A stretch of DNA of 64,000 nucleotides from Desulfovibrio sp. UIB00 (lineage in GTDB: Bacteria > Desulfobacterota > Desulfovibrionia > Desulfovibrionales > Desulfovibrionaceae), in assembly GCF_022508225.1 (NCBI RefSeq), contig NZ_JAETXJ010000004.1, forward strand, positions 62,001 through 126,000, read 5' to 3'. The position numbers and the translations under genes are program-made. Under the pieces are notes generated by a model. That model was not told the origin of the DNA, ran no database searches, and saw only the letters and a list, made by a program, of their open reading frames with translations. How positions within the stretch are numbered: the first letter of the stretch is position 1; every line of letters begins with the position of its first letter. This document shows positions 1-8,702 of the stretch, piece by piece.

Positions 1-167
1 GATATATAAAGGCAGAGCCGTCCATAAGAAAGACAGGCTCGGCAGAAAGATTGAGGCGTTGTTTCAGCGACATGACAGCCCGGTGGTTTGGGGTTTCAAA
101 AAGATTTCAAAACGGTTCGCAGGCCAGGACGCTTGCGAAGATGTTGTGCTACGCGTATAGTATAGTG

Positions 168-1295
168 ATGGAAACAAGTCCGCAAGTGACCGTATCTGTT
201 CAGGGGCCGCTGCTGCGCGTGAGCGTTGGCGGGCGCTGGAATTTGGACGAACCATGGCCTCTGGAGGCCATGGCCGCCCTGAGCCAGATAGCCGACCAGC
301 GCATCCGCGAGGTGTGCCTTGAAAGCGCCGCCCTTGGACAGTGGGACAGCACCCTGCTGGTTTTTCTGGTGCAGATGGTCAAGGCGGCGCGCGCCCGTGA
401 TCTGCCGGTGCATACGGAACTGCCCGAAGGCCTTGAGCGCCTTATCAAACTGGCCTTTGCTGTTCCTGCCAAGGCAGGCTCCGAACGCAGCAAAACCGAT
501 GCGGGCTTTGTGACCCGCGTGGGCGAATGCGTGCTGGCTCTGCGGCCCAAGCTCGAGGACTTTCTTAATTTTCTTGGCGAGATTGTACTTTCCATCTGGC
601 GGCTGTTTCTTGGCAGGGCCAAGATGCGCCCTATGGACCTGTTTGCCGCCATGCACGAATGCGGCGTGGCCGCATTGCCCATCATTTCGCTCACGAGCCT
701 GCTGTTTGGCCTGATTCTGGCCTTTGTGGGCGCGGTGCAGCTCACCCAGTTTGGCGCGCAGATTTATGTTGCGGGCCTTGTGGGTATCGGCATGCTGCGG
801 GTCATGGGGGCCATCATGGTGGGTGTGGTCATGGCGGGCCGGGTGGGCGCTGCCTACGCCGCCCTTATCGGCACCATGCAGGTCAACGAAGAGGTGGACG
901 CGCTCTCCACCCTTGGCATTTCTCCCCACGACTTTCTTGTGCTGCCGCGCGTGCTGGCCCTCATGGCCATGATCCCCCTGCTGACCCTGTATGCCGACCT
1001 CATGGGCGTTATCGGCGGTTTTCTGGTGGGCACCACCATGTTGCGCCTGAACCCGATGGAATACATCAACGCTACCATACAGATGGTGCCCTTCAAGCAT
1101 ATGATTATCGGCCTTGTGTACGGCACGGTTTTTGGGGCCATTGTGGCCGTGGCAGGGTGCTATCAGGGCATACGTTGCGGACGCAGCGCCCAGGCTGTGG
1201 GCCAGGCCACCACCACGGCAGTGGTGCAGGCCATTGTGGGCATTATTGTGGCTACCGCCATCATCACCGTTATCTGCAACGTGCTGGAGGTGTAA
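168..1295 (+). CDS. mlaE: MlaE-type ABC permease with N-terminal STAS-like domain
   Basis: This is the inner-membrane permease of an Mla-type lipid ABC transporter, which moves phospholipids between the inner and outer membranes. Residues about 1-110 look like a STAS-type domain. From about residue 130 the hydrophobic MlaE permease domain follows, with the conserved stretch around RVGAAYAALIGTMQVNEEVDAL and the DFLVLPRVLALM region. I chose the ATG at 168 (375 aa) because the ORF extension further upstream (from 51) is not like the family; no good ribosome site is visible, so the start is uncertain. It is followed at once by the ATPase, MCE and lipoprotein genes. The family assignment is firm; the transport direction cannot be read from sequence. 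Confidence 0.9.
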   Translation: METSPQVTVSVQGPLLRVSVGGRWNLDEPWPLEAMAALSQIADQRIREVCLESAALGQWDSTLLVFLVQMVKAARARDLPVHTELPEGLERLIKLAFAVPAKAGSERSKTDAGFVTRVGECVLALRPKLEDFLNFLGEIVLSIWRLFLGRAKMRPMDLFAAMHECGVAALPIISLTSLLFGLILAFVGAVQLTQFGAQIYVAGLVGIGMLRVMGAIMVGVVMAGRVGAAYAALIGTMQVNEEVDALSTLGISPHDFLVLPRVLALMAMIPLLTLYADLMGVIGGFLVGTTMLRLNPMEYINATIQMVPFKHMIIGLVYGTVFGAIVAVAGCYQGIRCGRSAQAVGQATTTAVVQAIVGIIVATAIITVICNVLEV

Positions 1296-1296
1296 C

Positions 1297-2217
1297 ATGC
1301 CTGACGCCGACCAGCCCTCCATTATCCTGCCAAATACGGACGCGACCAGCGCTGCTCCGTCCTGCCCGGCCTCTGCCGTGCCGGATGAAGACGTGCGCAT
1401 CAGGGTACGTGATCTTACGGTGGCCTTCGGTTCCTTTGTGCTCATGCGCAATGTGTCGTTTGACGTGCGCGTGGGCGATATTTTCATGGTCATGGGCGGT
1501 TCCGGCTGCGGCAAAAGTACACTCTTGCGCGTGCTCATGGGCCTCAAGGAGCCGCAGCAAGGACAGATATGCTATAACGGCGAAGATTTCTGGGCTGGCA
1601 CGGAAGAAAGCCGCAGCCGCATCATGCGCAACACAGGCGTGCTCTTTCAGGGCGGCGCGCTGTGGAGTTCCATGACGCTGGCGGAAAATGTGGGGCTGCC
1701 CCTGCAACAGTATACTGACCTCACCGATGATGAAATCAGGGAACAGGCTTCGCTCAAACTGGCTCTTGCGGGTCTGGCAGGATTTGAGGATTATTATCCC
1801 TCGGAGATCAGCGGCGGCATGCGCAAACGCGCGGGGCTTGCCCGGGCGCTGGCGCTTGATCCGCAGATTCTCTTTCTGGACGAGCCTTCCGCAGGGCTTG
1901 ACCCTGTCAGCTCCCGGCTGCTGGACGACCTGATACTGGAGCTGCGCGACAGCCTGGGTACAACGTTTGTCATTGTTTCTCACGAGTTGCCGAGTATCTT
2001 CACCATAGCCAGAAACAGCATCTTTCTGGATGCGCAGAGCAGAACGGTCACTGCCAGCGGTAATCCCAGCGAGTTGGTGAAAGATCCCAATACAGACCAA
2101 AGCGCAAAGCTCTTTCTGACCAGAGGCGGCAGGCGCGACCAGAATGAGGACGCAGGCGAAAACGCCCCAGCGGCAACTTCGCGCGCTGCAACTTCGCACA
2201 AGGAACAATCCCGATGA
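1297..2217 (+). CDS. mlaF: MlaF-type ABC transporter ATP-binding protein
   Basis: This is the cytoplasmic ATPase that powers the Mla-type lipid transporter. Visible are the Walker A motif GGSGCGKST, the Q-loop (VLFQGGALWSS, as in MlaF), the signature region SGGMRKRAGLARA, the Walker B ILFLDEPSAGLDP and a switch histidine in IVSHELPS. The SGGMRKR form of the signature is typical of MlaF. The protein is 306 aa, longer than E. coli MlaF (about 270), because of an N-terminal extension of roughly 35 residues and a polar C-terminal tail. The start is 1 nt after the permease stop codon, so the genes are almost certainly co-translated. Confidence 0.93.
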   Translation: MPDADQPSIILPNTDATSAAPSCPASAVPDEDVRIRVRDLTVAFGSFVLMRNVSFDVRVGDIFMVMGGSGCGKSTLLRVLMGLKEPQQGQICYNGEDFWAGTEESRSRIMRNTGVLFQGGALWSSMTLAENVGLPLQQYTDLTDDEIREQASLKLALAGLAGFEDYYPSEISGGMRKRAGLARALALDPQILFLDEPSAGLDPVSSRLLDDLILELRDSLGTTFVIVSHELPSIFTIARNSIFLDAQSRTVTASGNPSELVKDPNTDQSAKLFLTRGGRRDQNEDAGENAPAATSRAATSHKEQSR

Positions 2218-3182
2218 ACTCGCAGTCATACAAAACAACTGTCGGCGCTTTTGTGCTGGGGGGCCTGGCCCTACTGGTGCTTGGCATCATGCTGCTCGGC
2301 GGTGGCCGCCTTTTCAGCAATGATCTTGAATACGTGATGTACTTTGATGGCTCTGTCAGCGGGCTCTCCACGGGCGCGCCGGTTGTGTTCAGGGGCGTGC
2401 CCATGGGCAGCGTCACGCGCATCAATCTGGTTGCCAACGCGCGCGATTCCAACGTGACCATCCCCGTCTATATCCGCATTGACGAACGCAGCTTTGTACG
2501 CGCCAGCGGCGCTGCCGCGCCCTCCGAATCTTTCCAGCAGGAAATCATACGCCGCATGGTGCAGCGCGGCCTGCGCGGGCGGCTGCAACTGCAAAGCCTT
2601 ATCACCGGGCAATACCGCGTGGAGCTTGATTTTTATCCCGCAACGGCGGCCAACTTCCGCTCCGCTACGCCGGATATGGAAATCCCCACCATTCCTTCAC
2701 CCATTGATACGCTGCAAAGCACGCTCTCGCAGATGCCACTGGAGCAGATGGTAAATTCTTTCAGCGCCGTGCTGCAAAACCTTGCCCTCGGCCTCAGCGA
2801 CGACAAGCTGGGCAAGGCGCTTACGGCATTCACCAACACCTTTCAGGAAGCCCACAGCATTTTGCACGAGGGCGCCATACGCACCAATACGGAACAGGTT
2901 CTCAAAAGCCTGAGCACGGCCAGCGTCTCAGTTGAAAAGGAACTGCCAGCCACGCTGGTTTCCTTCCGCGAAGCCATGCAGAGCATGGCGGTTGCGGCAG
3001 ATCAGTTGCGTGTGGTCACAGCTTCGGCCCAGGGCATTCTGGGGCGTGATTCGCCCACCATGAACGATCTGCGCCGCCTTCTCAAAGAGAGCACCGATAC
3101 CATGCGCTCCATGCGCGCCCTGGCCGAAATGCTTGAACGTAATCCCGAAGCTCTGCTGCGGGGCAAGCAAGGAACACGCTGA
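2214..3182 (+). CDS. mlaD: MlaD-type MCE-domain protein
   Basis: This is the periplasmic, membrane-anchored lipid-binding subunit of the Mla-type transporter. An N-terminal transmembrane anchor (about residues 8-30, FVLGGLALLVLGIMLLGGG) is followed by one MCE domain (about 38-125), recognisable by YFDGSVSGLSTGAPVVFRGV and GLRGRLQLQSLITGQ. The rest is a helical C-terminal region of about 190 residues. At 322 aa it is much longer than E. coli MlaD (183 aa) and resembles the longer MCE proteins of other proteobacteria. It overlaps the ATPase stop by 4 nt (ATGA), showing translational coupling. Confidence 0.9.
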   Translation: MNSQSYKTTVGAFVLGGLALLVLGIMLLGGGRLFSNDLEYVMYFDGSVSGLSTGAPVVFRGVPMGSVTRINLVANARDSNVTIPVYIRIDERSFVRASGAAAPSESFQQEIIRRMVQRGLRGRLQLQSLITGQYRVELDFYPATAANFRSATPDMEIPTIPSPIDTLQSTLSQMPLEQMVNSFSAVLQNLALGLSDDKLGKALTAFTNTFQEAHSILHEGAIRTNTEQVLKSLSTASVSVEKELPATLVSFREAMQSMAVAADQLRVVTASAQGILGRDSPTMNDLRRLLKESTDTMRSMRALAEMLERNPEALLRGKQGTR

Positions 3183-3778
3183 TGCAACGCAAAATCCTTC
3201 TTCTTTCGCTGGTGCTGCTCACACTTTTGAGCGGCTGCGCGCGCAGCACCCCCACGCGCTATTATCTGCTTGAAAGCGCCCTTGACCCGGTCAAGGCCGA
3301 CACGCTGCCCACCAAAAACCTGCGTGTGGCGCAGGTTACCGTGCCGGATTATCTTGACCGCAACAGCATTGTCAGCCGTGTGAACGGCGAAACAGAGCTT
3401 GTTGTTTCGCAATTTCACGCCTGGGCGGAGCCCGTTGGGCATGGCGTGCGCCGCGTGGTGCAGGAAGTGCTGACCCCGCCCTTGCTGGCCGTGGGGCTGA
3501 ACGTGCTTGCGCCGGGCGACGACACCCGCGCCGACTATGTGCTGCTTGTGGATTTGCAGAGACTGGACGGCAATTTCGACTCCAAGGCCGTGCTTGAGGC
3601 GCGCTGGACACTGAAAAATCGCCACGATGAAGTCATCGCCCGGGGAATTTATGCCGATGCAGAGCCTGTGGCGGGCAAAACCTATGACGTGCTCACAGCG
3701 GCAGAAAGCCGCATGGTACGCCGCATGGGCGAACATCTAGCCGCCCGCCTGCCCGTGCTCACACGGGGCAAGTCATGA
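3182..3778 (+). CDS. PqiC/ABC-auxiliary type lipoprotein
   Basis: This is a predicted lipoprotein of the ABC-type transport auxiliary (PqiC-like) family, which accompanies MCE transporters and probably sits on the inner face of the outer membrane. It has a signal peptide with lipobox LLSGC (Cys about residue 19), then the family-typical start RYYLLES and a mixed alpha/beta body with PDYLDRNSIVSR and FHAWAEPV. The length of 198 aa fits the family. It overlaps the MCE gene by one base (TGATG) and the next gene by 4 nt. Its position completes a permease, ATPase, MCE and lipoprotein set. Confidence 0.85.
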   Translation: MQRKILLLSLVLLTLLSGCARSTPTRYYLLESALDPVKADTLPTKNLRVAQVTVPDYLDRNSIVSRVNGETELVVSQFHAWAEPVGHGVRRVVQEVLTPPLLAVGLNVLAPGDDTRADYVLLVDLQRLDGNFDSKAVLEARWTLKNRHDEVIARGIYADAEPVAGKTYDVLTAAESRMVRRMGEHLAARLPVLTRGKS

Positions 3779-4872
3779 ACTGGGCAGAAGAAACCGCCGA
3801 TCCATCCCAGGTACACAGGCGCAACATCATCCTGCTTGTGGATGACGCGCCTGAAAACCTGCGCATTCTCAGTGAATGCCTGCGCGACAAATACACAATC
3901 ATGTTTGCCAAAAACGGTACAGACGCCTTGCGTCTGGCCCTGCGGCAGCCCCCTCCAGACCTGATCCTGCTTGACGTCATCATGCCCGGCATGGACGGGT
4001 ACGAAGTATGCAAGCGCCTGCGCAGCGATGCGCAGACACGCGACATCCCGGTTATGTTCATTACGGCGCAGAATGAAGAAACCGATGAGGCCAAGGGCCT
4101 CTCGCTGGGCGCGCAGGATTACATAACCAAACCTTTCCGCTCCTCGCTGGTGCGCAACCGCGTAGCCAACCAGCTCAAGTTCAAACTCTACCGCGACCAT
4201 CTGAACGATCTGGTGCTTGCCCGCACACGCCAGCTTGCCCTCACGCAGGAAGCCACCATTCACGCCATGGCAAGCCTTGCGGAATGGCGCGATACGGAAA
4301 CCGGCGCGCACATCAAACGCACGCAGAACTACGTGAAGGCGCTGGCCGTCTATATTTCGCAACTGCCAGAGTACAGGGACGAACTGGATGCCGATGCCAT
4401 TTCGTGGCTCTACCTTTCTGCACCGCTGCATGATGTGGGCAAGGTCGCCATTGCAGACACAGTGCTGCACAAGCCCGGCCCCCTCACCGATGAGGAATAC
4501 GAGGCCATGAAGGAACACACCACGCTCGGGCGCGCAGTGCTGGCCTCGGCGGACAAGTTTCTGGGGGAAAATTCCTTTCTCCGCATCGCAAGCGACATTG
4601 CCTACTGCCACCACGAACGCTGGGACGGCAAGGGCTACCCCCGCGGCATTGCAGGCAAGGACATTCCGCTCTCCGCCCGCCTTATGAGCGTGGCCGACGT
4701 GTACGACGCCCTGCGCAGCAAGCGCGTCTACAAACCCGCCATGCCGCACGAAACAGCCATGCGCATTATTGTGGAAGGACGCAGCACCCAGTTTGACCCC
4801 GAAGTGGTGGACGCCTTTTTGGCCATGCAGGAGCAGTTCCGCAGTATTGCCGCGAAATATTCAGACATGTAG
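3775..4872 (+). CDS. Response regulator with HD-GYP phosphodiesterase domain
   Basis: This is a two-domain signalling protein predicted to hydrolyse cyclic di-GMP. The receiver domain (about residues 17-135) has the acidic pair DD and the phospho-acceptor Asp67 in LLDVIMPGMDG. An HD-GYP domain follows (about 160-355) with HDVGKVAI, the HHERWDGKGYP signature and the downstream SVADVYDALRSKR segment. No partner histidine kinase is adjacent. The start codon overlaps the stop of the lipoprotein gene (ATGA), so it is coupled to the lipid-transport operon. That arrangement may link c-di-GMP turnover to envelope lipid trafficking, but this is inference. Confidence 0.93.
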   Translation: MNWAEETADPSQVHRRNIILLVDDAPENLRILSECLRDKYTIMFAKNGTDALRLALRQPPPDLILLDVIMPGMDGYEVCKRLRSDAQTRDIPVMFITAQNEETDEAKGLSLGAQDYITKPFRSSLVRNRVANQLKFKLYRDHLNDLVLARTRQLALTQEATIHAMASLAEWRDTETGAHIKRTQNYVKALAVYISQLPEYRDELDADAISWLYLSAPLHDVGKVAIADTVLHKPGPLTDEEYEAMKEHTTLGRAVLASADKFLGENSFLRIASDIAYCHHERWDGKGYPRGIAGKDIPLSARLMSVADVYDALRSKRVYKPAMPHETAMRIIVEGRSTQFDPEVVDAFLAMQEQFRSIAAKYSDM

Positions 4873-4970
4873 CCCCCTGAACTTTGCCGCGTAATGGCGA
4901 TCTTCTGCTTCTGCCCGACATTTCTCCCTGTTCTGACGCAGCGGCTGCCAACAGCAACCGCCGCACCAGC

Positions 4971-5357
4971 CTACACTTTCTGCCCAGCCTGCCCGTCAAA
5001 AACATCCCTGGCGGCAAACAGGCCGTTCAGCGCGGCGGGAAACCCAGCGTACACGGCCATCTGCATAATGACTTCCAGTATTTCCTGACGGGTGCAGCCC
5101 ACATGCAGGGCAGCCGCAATATGTACGCGCAGTTGCGGAACCGCGTTGCCCATTGCTGTCAGGGCCGCCACAACGGCAATCTCCCGCTTTTTCAAATCCA
5201 GCCCTGGCCTTGAATAGATATCCCCGAACGGAAATTCCACAAGGTATTGCGCAAAATCTGGGCAAATGGCCCGCACGCTTTCCAGCACTTCTTCCCCGCC
5301 GCGTCCGTCAACCTGTTCCAGCATGGCAAGCCCTGTGGCATAACGATCAGTCTGCAT
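4971..5357 (-). CDS. Carboxymuconolactone decarboxylase/AhpD-like protein
   Basis: This is a small (128 aa) all-helical protein of the carboxymuconolactone decarboxylase superfamily. The family segment KKREIAVVAALTAMGNAVPQ and the C-terminal half HVGCTRQEILEVIMQMAVYAGFPAALN are clear. Only one cysteine lies near the expected AhpD redox site, so a disulfide-reductase role is doubtful and a decarboxylase-like or unknown role is more likely. The start at 5357 follows an AGGAG ribosome site. It is divergent from a LysR regulator at 5463, a common regulator-target arrangement. The substrate is unknown. Confidence 0.85.
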   Translation of the reverse strand: MQTDRYATGLAMLEQVDGRGGEEVLESVRAICPDFAQYLVEFPFGDIYSRPGLDLKKREIAVVAALTAMGNAVPQLRVHIAAALHVGCTRQEILEVIMQMAVYAGFPAALNGLFAARDVFDGQAGQKV

Positions 5358-5462
5358 GACATTCTCCTGTGTAATGGCCTGGCTCAATGCTGTGGCCCTG
5401 ATCAGACTTTTATGCCCATGCCCGCGCTTTGCCTCTTGCCTTTTTGGTGATACCTTTAAAGC

Positions 5463-6443
5463 ATGGCTAACGATCTTTTTGACATCCCCGATTGGCGGCT
5501 GCTGCGCTATTTTTCTGTAGTTGCAGAAGAAGGCAGCCTTCGCCGCGCAGCTGACAAGCTGTATATGACCCAGCCGCCCCTGAGCCGCCATATGCGGCAT
5601 CTGGAAGAAATGCTGGGCATCACGCTGTTTGAGCGCCACAGCCGAGGGCTGACACTCACAAAGGCAGGGCTGGAAGTGCTGCGCATTGCCCGCCCGGTAC
5701 TGGAAGCACAGGACGCCGCAAGGCTGCTTTTGCGGAGGCTCGGACATGGCGGGAATGGATCAGAAGCGCCCTTGTCAATCGGTCTGACAACAGCTTTTGA
5801 ACAGGGCATTTTTTCAGGCTTCATGAAAAAGCTTGATACTCTCAGAGATAATCCGCTGCGCTATGTACGCCAGCCCTCGCCCCAACTGGCGCGCGGTATT
5901 AGCCGGGGCAGACTGAATGCGGCACTGGTGGCCCTGCCGCTTGAGGTTCCGGGAGTGCGCGTAAGCCCGCTGCCGTATGCAGAGCCTCTGCTGGCAGCTT
6001 TGCCCGCAGCATGGCTTGCAGGCCTGCATCATGACAGTCAGGAGCCGATACGCCTGCAAAATCTGAACGGCAGACCTCTTTTCTGGTTTCGACGAGAGAA
6101 CAACCCCGCGTACTTTGACCATATGCGCGGTATTTTCACCCATATGGGCTTTGCACCTGTTTATCTGGAAGAACCAGAAGAGCATGATGTGCTGCTGGCC
6201 CGCATTGCCCAAGGGGATGGTATGGGGATGCTGCCTCGTTCATTTTCCGCCATTGGGCGAAGAGGTGTTGTCTTTTGCCCGCTGGCGGAAGGGGAACTGC
6301 TGGAACTACGCTTGGGCCTGGCGCTGCAAATGGGTGGTGATTACGGCCCGGAAGACAGTGCCCAGGAGGATGACGAACCCAAAACGGCATCACAATTACG
6401 CCAGATCATTGCTGAAGCCGCTCATTTTCTGGGCACGGCATAA
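5463..6443 (+). CDS. LysR-family transcriptional regulator
   Basis: This is a DNA-binding regulator of the LysR family (326 aa). The N-terminal winged helix-turn-helix (about residues 10-70) contains FSVVAEEGSLRRAADKLYMTQPPLSRHMRHLE and the TLFERHSRGLTLTKAG wing. A periplasmic-binding-protein-like effector domain follows. It is transcribed away from the AhpD-like gene, which is probably its target; the 105-bp gap would hold the operator, but I could not define one with confidence. The effector is unknown. Confidence 0.92.
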   Translation: MANDLFDIPDWRLLRYFSVVAEEGSLRRAADKLYMTQPPLSRHMRHLEEMLGITLFERHSRGLTLTKAGLEVLRIARPVLEAQDAARLLLRRLGHGGNGSEAPLSIGLTTAFEQGIFSGFMKKLDTLRDNPLRYVRQPSPQLARGISRGRLNAALVALPLEVPGVRVSPLPYAEPLLAALPAAWLAGLHHDSQEPIRLQNLNGRPLFWFRRENNPAYFDHMRGIFTHMGFAPVYLEEPEEHDVLLARIAQGDGMGMLPRSFSAIGRRGVVFCPLAEGELLELRLGLALQMGGDYGPEDSAQEDDEPKTASQLRQIIAEAAHFLGTA

Positions 6444-6463
6444 CCAGCGCAAAAAACAGAAAA

Positions 6464-6489
6464 GCCCGGCAGCCGAAGCCGCCGGGCCC
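6464..6489. terminator. Hairpin terminator between convergent genes
   Basis: A GC-rich stem (GCCCGGC pairing with GCCGGGC across a short loop), flanked by A-rich sequence on one side, lies between the converging LysR and grpE genes. It probably ends transcription from both directions. Confidence 0.7.
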
Positions 6490-6509
6490 AAAAGACGCGC
6501 ACAAAAAAT

Positions 6510-7163
6510 TTACTGCTTTACCATCACCTTGGCGGGGCGGAGCAAGCGTTCGCCCAGTTTGAAACCCCGTTGCAACACACGTGCAACAGAGTTGGGGGCA
6601 AAATCGGGGCGGTCTTCAAAACCCACTGCTTCATGCACGTTGGGATCAAATTCCTCGCCTTCCTCGCCCAGGGGCTTGAGGCCGTGTTTTTCCACCGCAT
6701 CAAGCAACAGCTTGTGGGTCATGGCCACGCCCTGCAACATGTCCTTGCAGGCTTCGCTCTTGCTGCCGTAACGCAGGGCCAGATCAAGGTTGTCGAGCGT
6801 AGGCAGCAGATCACCCAAGACCTTTTCAGCAGCGTAGCGCATCTGCTCTTCATGCTCGCGCGTGAGGCGCTTCTTGAAATTGTCCATTTCTGCGGCATTG
6901 CGCAGGCGCATTTCTGTCAGCTCCGCCTTGCAACGTTCTTCAAGGCTTTCGGCTGAAGCCGCCTTGTCTGACGGGGCAGTATCAGCCTCCTGCGCGGAAT
7001 CGGCAGCGGGATTTTTACCCGCATTTTGACCGAACAGAACACCTTCTTCTTCAAGAAAACCATCTTCCGGTCTTTCGGGCTGGCATTCTGCCCGGTTATC
7101 CGCCTGGCCGCCCTGCTGACTGCCCTGCTGTCCGAATGAGTGGTTCATTTTATGACGCTGCAT
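6510..7163 (-). CDS. grpE: GrpE, nucleotide exchange factor for DnaK
   Basis: GrpE releases ADP from the DnaK chaperone during protein refolding. The 217-aa protein has a low-complexity acidic/Gln-rich N-terminus (about 75 residues), a long coiled coil (ELTEMRLRNAAEMDNFKKRL) and the C-terminal beta domain ending in RVLQRGFKLGERLLRPAKVMV, the GrpE signature. The start at 7163 follows an AGGAGGAAG ribosome site. It stands alone, not beside dnaK or hrcA, and I see no CIRCE element. A good vegetative promoter lies upstream. Confidence 0.95.
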   Translation of the reverse strand: MQRHKMNHSFGQQGSQQGGQADNRAECQPERPEDGFLEEEGVLFGQNAGKNPAADSAQEADTAPSDKAASAESLEERCKAELTEMRLRNAAEMDNFKKRLTREHEEQMRYAAEKVLGDLLPTLDNLDLALRYGSKSEACKDMLQGVAMTHKLLLDAVEKHGLKPLGEEGEEFDPNVHEAVGFEDRPDFAPNSVARVLQRGFKLGERLLRPAKVMVKQ

Positions 7164-7207
7164 GCTTCCTCCTGAATCGACCCCGGCGGGGTCACGATGC
7201 TTTCCGT

Positions 7208-7236
7208 TAAGTAAGTATGCTTGTCCACCCTGTCAA
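7208..7236 (-). promoter_or_regulatory. Predicted promoter of grpE
   Basis: On the minus strand there is TTGACA (7236-7231), a 17-bp spacer and TACTTA (7213-7208). A perfect small dyad, GACCCC/GGGGTC (7179-7193), lies between this promoter and the ribosome site and would fold in the 5' leader. Confidence 0.55.
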
Positions 7237-7370
7237 GGCGCTGCCGTCACTGCAAAAAGTTTTGTTCCGCCCTCTACGGCTCCAGCACTTGCACCCGTTG
7301 GCAGACATCTGCGCCTCGACATTCTGCGGCGGCTTCTGTATATTGCGCGAACCAGAAGAGGAACAGCACT

Positions 7371-8675
7371 ATGACATGCCGAATTTTGACGCTGCAACAT
7401 GAACAGGAATGGCCCGCGCTGGCCCAGTGGCTGCAAGGGCGGCACAACCCTGGCAACGGGGTGGAAAGCGCCGTAACCGACATTATCAACGCTGTGCGGC
7501 AAAAGGGCGACGACGCCCTTGTGGAGTACACGCGCAATTTTGACTGCCCTGACTTTGCCCCGCCCCTACGCGTGAGCGAGCAGGAAATCGCCAAGGCGGC
7601 AGCCTCCGTCACCATTGAAAGCCGCGAAATCATCGGCGAGGCTGCGTCCAATATACGTTCTTTCCACGAAGCGCAGGTTGAGAAATCGTGGTTTCTCACC
7701 CGCCCGGACGGCAGCATTCTCGGCCAGCAGGTTACATCTGTTGACGCGGGCGGCCTGTATGTTCCCGGCGGCCAGGGCGGCAATACGCCCCTTGTTTCCA
7801 GCCTGCTCATGAGCGCCATACCCGCCCAGGTGGCCGGCGTGCCGCGTCTGGCGGTATTTACGCCGCCCCGCAAGGATGGCACGGTTAATCCCCACATTCT
7901 TGCCGCTGCGCATCTACTTGATATTGATGAAGTTTACCGCGTTGGCGGGGCATGGTCCATTGCGGCCATGGCCTACGGCACACAAACCATTAAGCCTGTG
8001 GATGTTATTGCCGGGCCGGGCAATATTTTTGTCACCACTGCCAAGCGCTTTGTGCAGGGCACTGTGGGCATTGATATGATCGCCGGGCCAAGCGAAGTGC
8101 TCGTGCTGGCCGATTCTTCCGCCAATCCCGCATGGCTTGCAGCGGATATGCTTTCGCAGGCGGAGCACGATGCTTTGGCCTCGGCTATCTGCATCACGGA
8201 CGATGCCCGCCTGGCCGATGCCCTCCAGCAGGAGCTGAAAAAGCAGTGCGCCGCCCTGCCCAGAGCCACCACCGCCGCCCGCGCGCTGGAAGACTGGAGC
8301 GCCATTGTGGTTACGCCCAATCTTTCCGTAGCTGTGGCGGTTGCCAACATGGTAGCCCCGGAGCACCTTGAACTGTGCACCCGCGACCCCTGGGCCGTAT
8401 TGCCCTTTATTCGCCATGCCGGGGCCGTGTTCATGGGTCAGCACAGCCCTGAACCTGTGGGCGACTATTTTGCCGGGCCCAACCATGTGCTCCCCACACT
8501 GGGAACGGCGCGTTTTTCATCGGCCCTTTCGGTGCAGACCTTCTGCAAAAAGACCAGCATCGTGGCCGCTTCTTCAACCTTTTTACAGCAGAACATGCAG
8601 TCCATAGCCGCCCTTGCCCGGCTGGAAGGCCTGGAAGCCCACGCCCGCTCCGTTGAAGTGCGCGGGAAGAAATAG
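7371..8675 (+). CDS. hisD: Histidinol dehydrogenase
   Basis: HisD oxidises L-histidinol to L-histidine with two NAD+, the last steps of histidine biosynthesis. The 434-aa product has the family landmarks YVPGGQG near residue 130, VDVIAGPGNIFVTTAKR, IAGPSEVLVLAD and the GDYFAGPNHVLPTLGTARF segment, with conserved catalytic histidines. I chose the ATG at 7371 because it follows an AGAGGA ribosome site and gives the usual length; the open frame continues upstream without a plausible start. It is divergent from grpE and is followed 27 nt later by purC, suggesting a HisD-PurC unit. Confidence 0.96.
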   Translation: MTCRILTLQHEQEWPALAQWLQGRHNPGNGVESAVTDIINAVRQKGDDALVEYTRNFDCPDFAPPLRVSEQEIAKAAASVTIESREIIGEAASNIRSFHEAQVEKSWFLTRPDGSILGQQVTSVDAGGLYVPGGQGGNTPLVSSLLMSAIPAQVAGVPRLAVFTPPRKDGTVNPHILAAAHLLDIDEVYRVGGAWSIAAMAYGTQTIKPVDVIAGPGNIFVTTAKRFVQGTVGIDMIAGPSEVLVLADSSANPAWLAADMLSQAEHDALASAICITDDARLADALQQELKKQCAALPRATTAARALEDWSAIVVTPNLSVAVAVANMVAPEHLELCTRDPWAVLPFIRHAGAVFMGQHSPEPVGDYFAGPNHVLPTLGTARFSSALSVQTFCKKTSIVAASSTFLQQNMQSIAALARLEGLEAHARSVEVRGKK

Positions 8676-8702
8676 CAAGAGCCAGAGGAATCAGGAGCCA
8701 TC

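Noticed and set aside
96..1547. Long minus-strand open frame (483 aa) across mlaE and mlaF
   Set aside because: It is the antisense shadow of two clear genes; the protein is rich in His and Gln with no domain, which is typical of reverse reading of GC-rich DNA.
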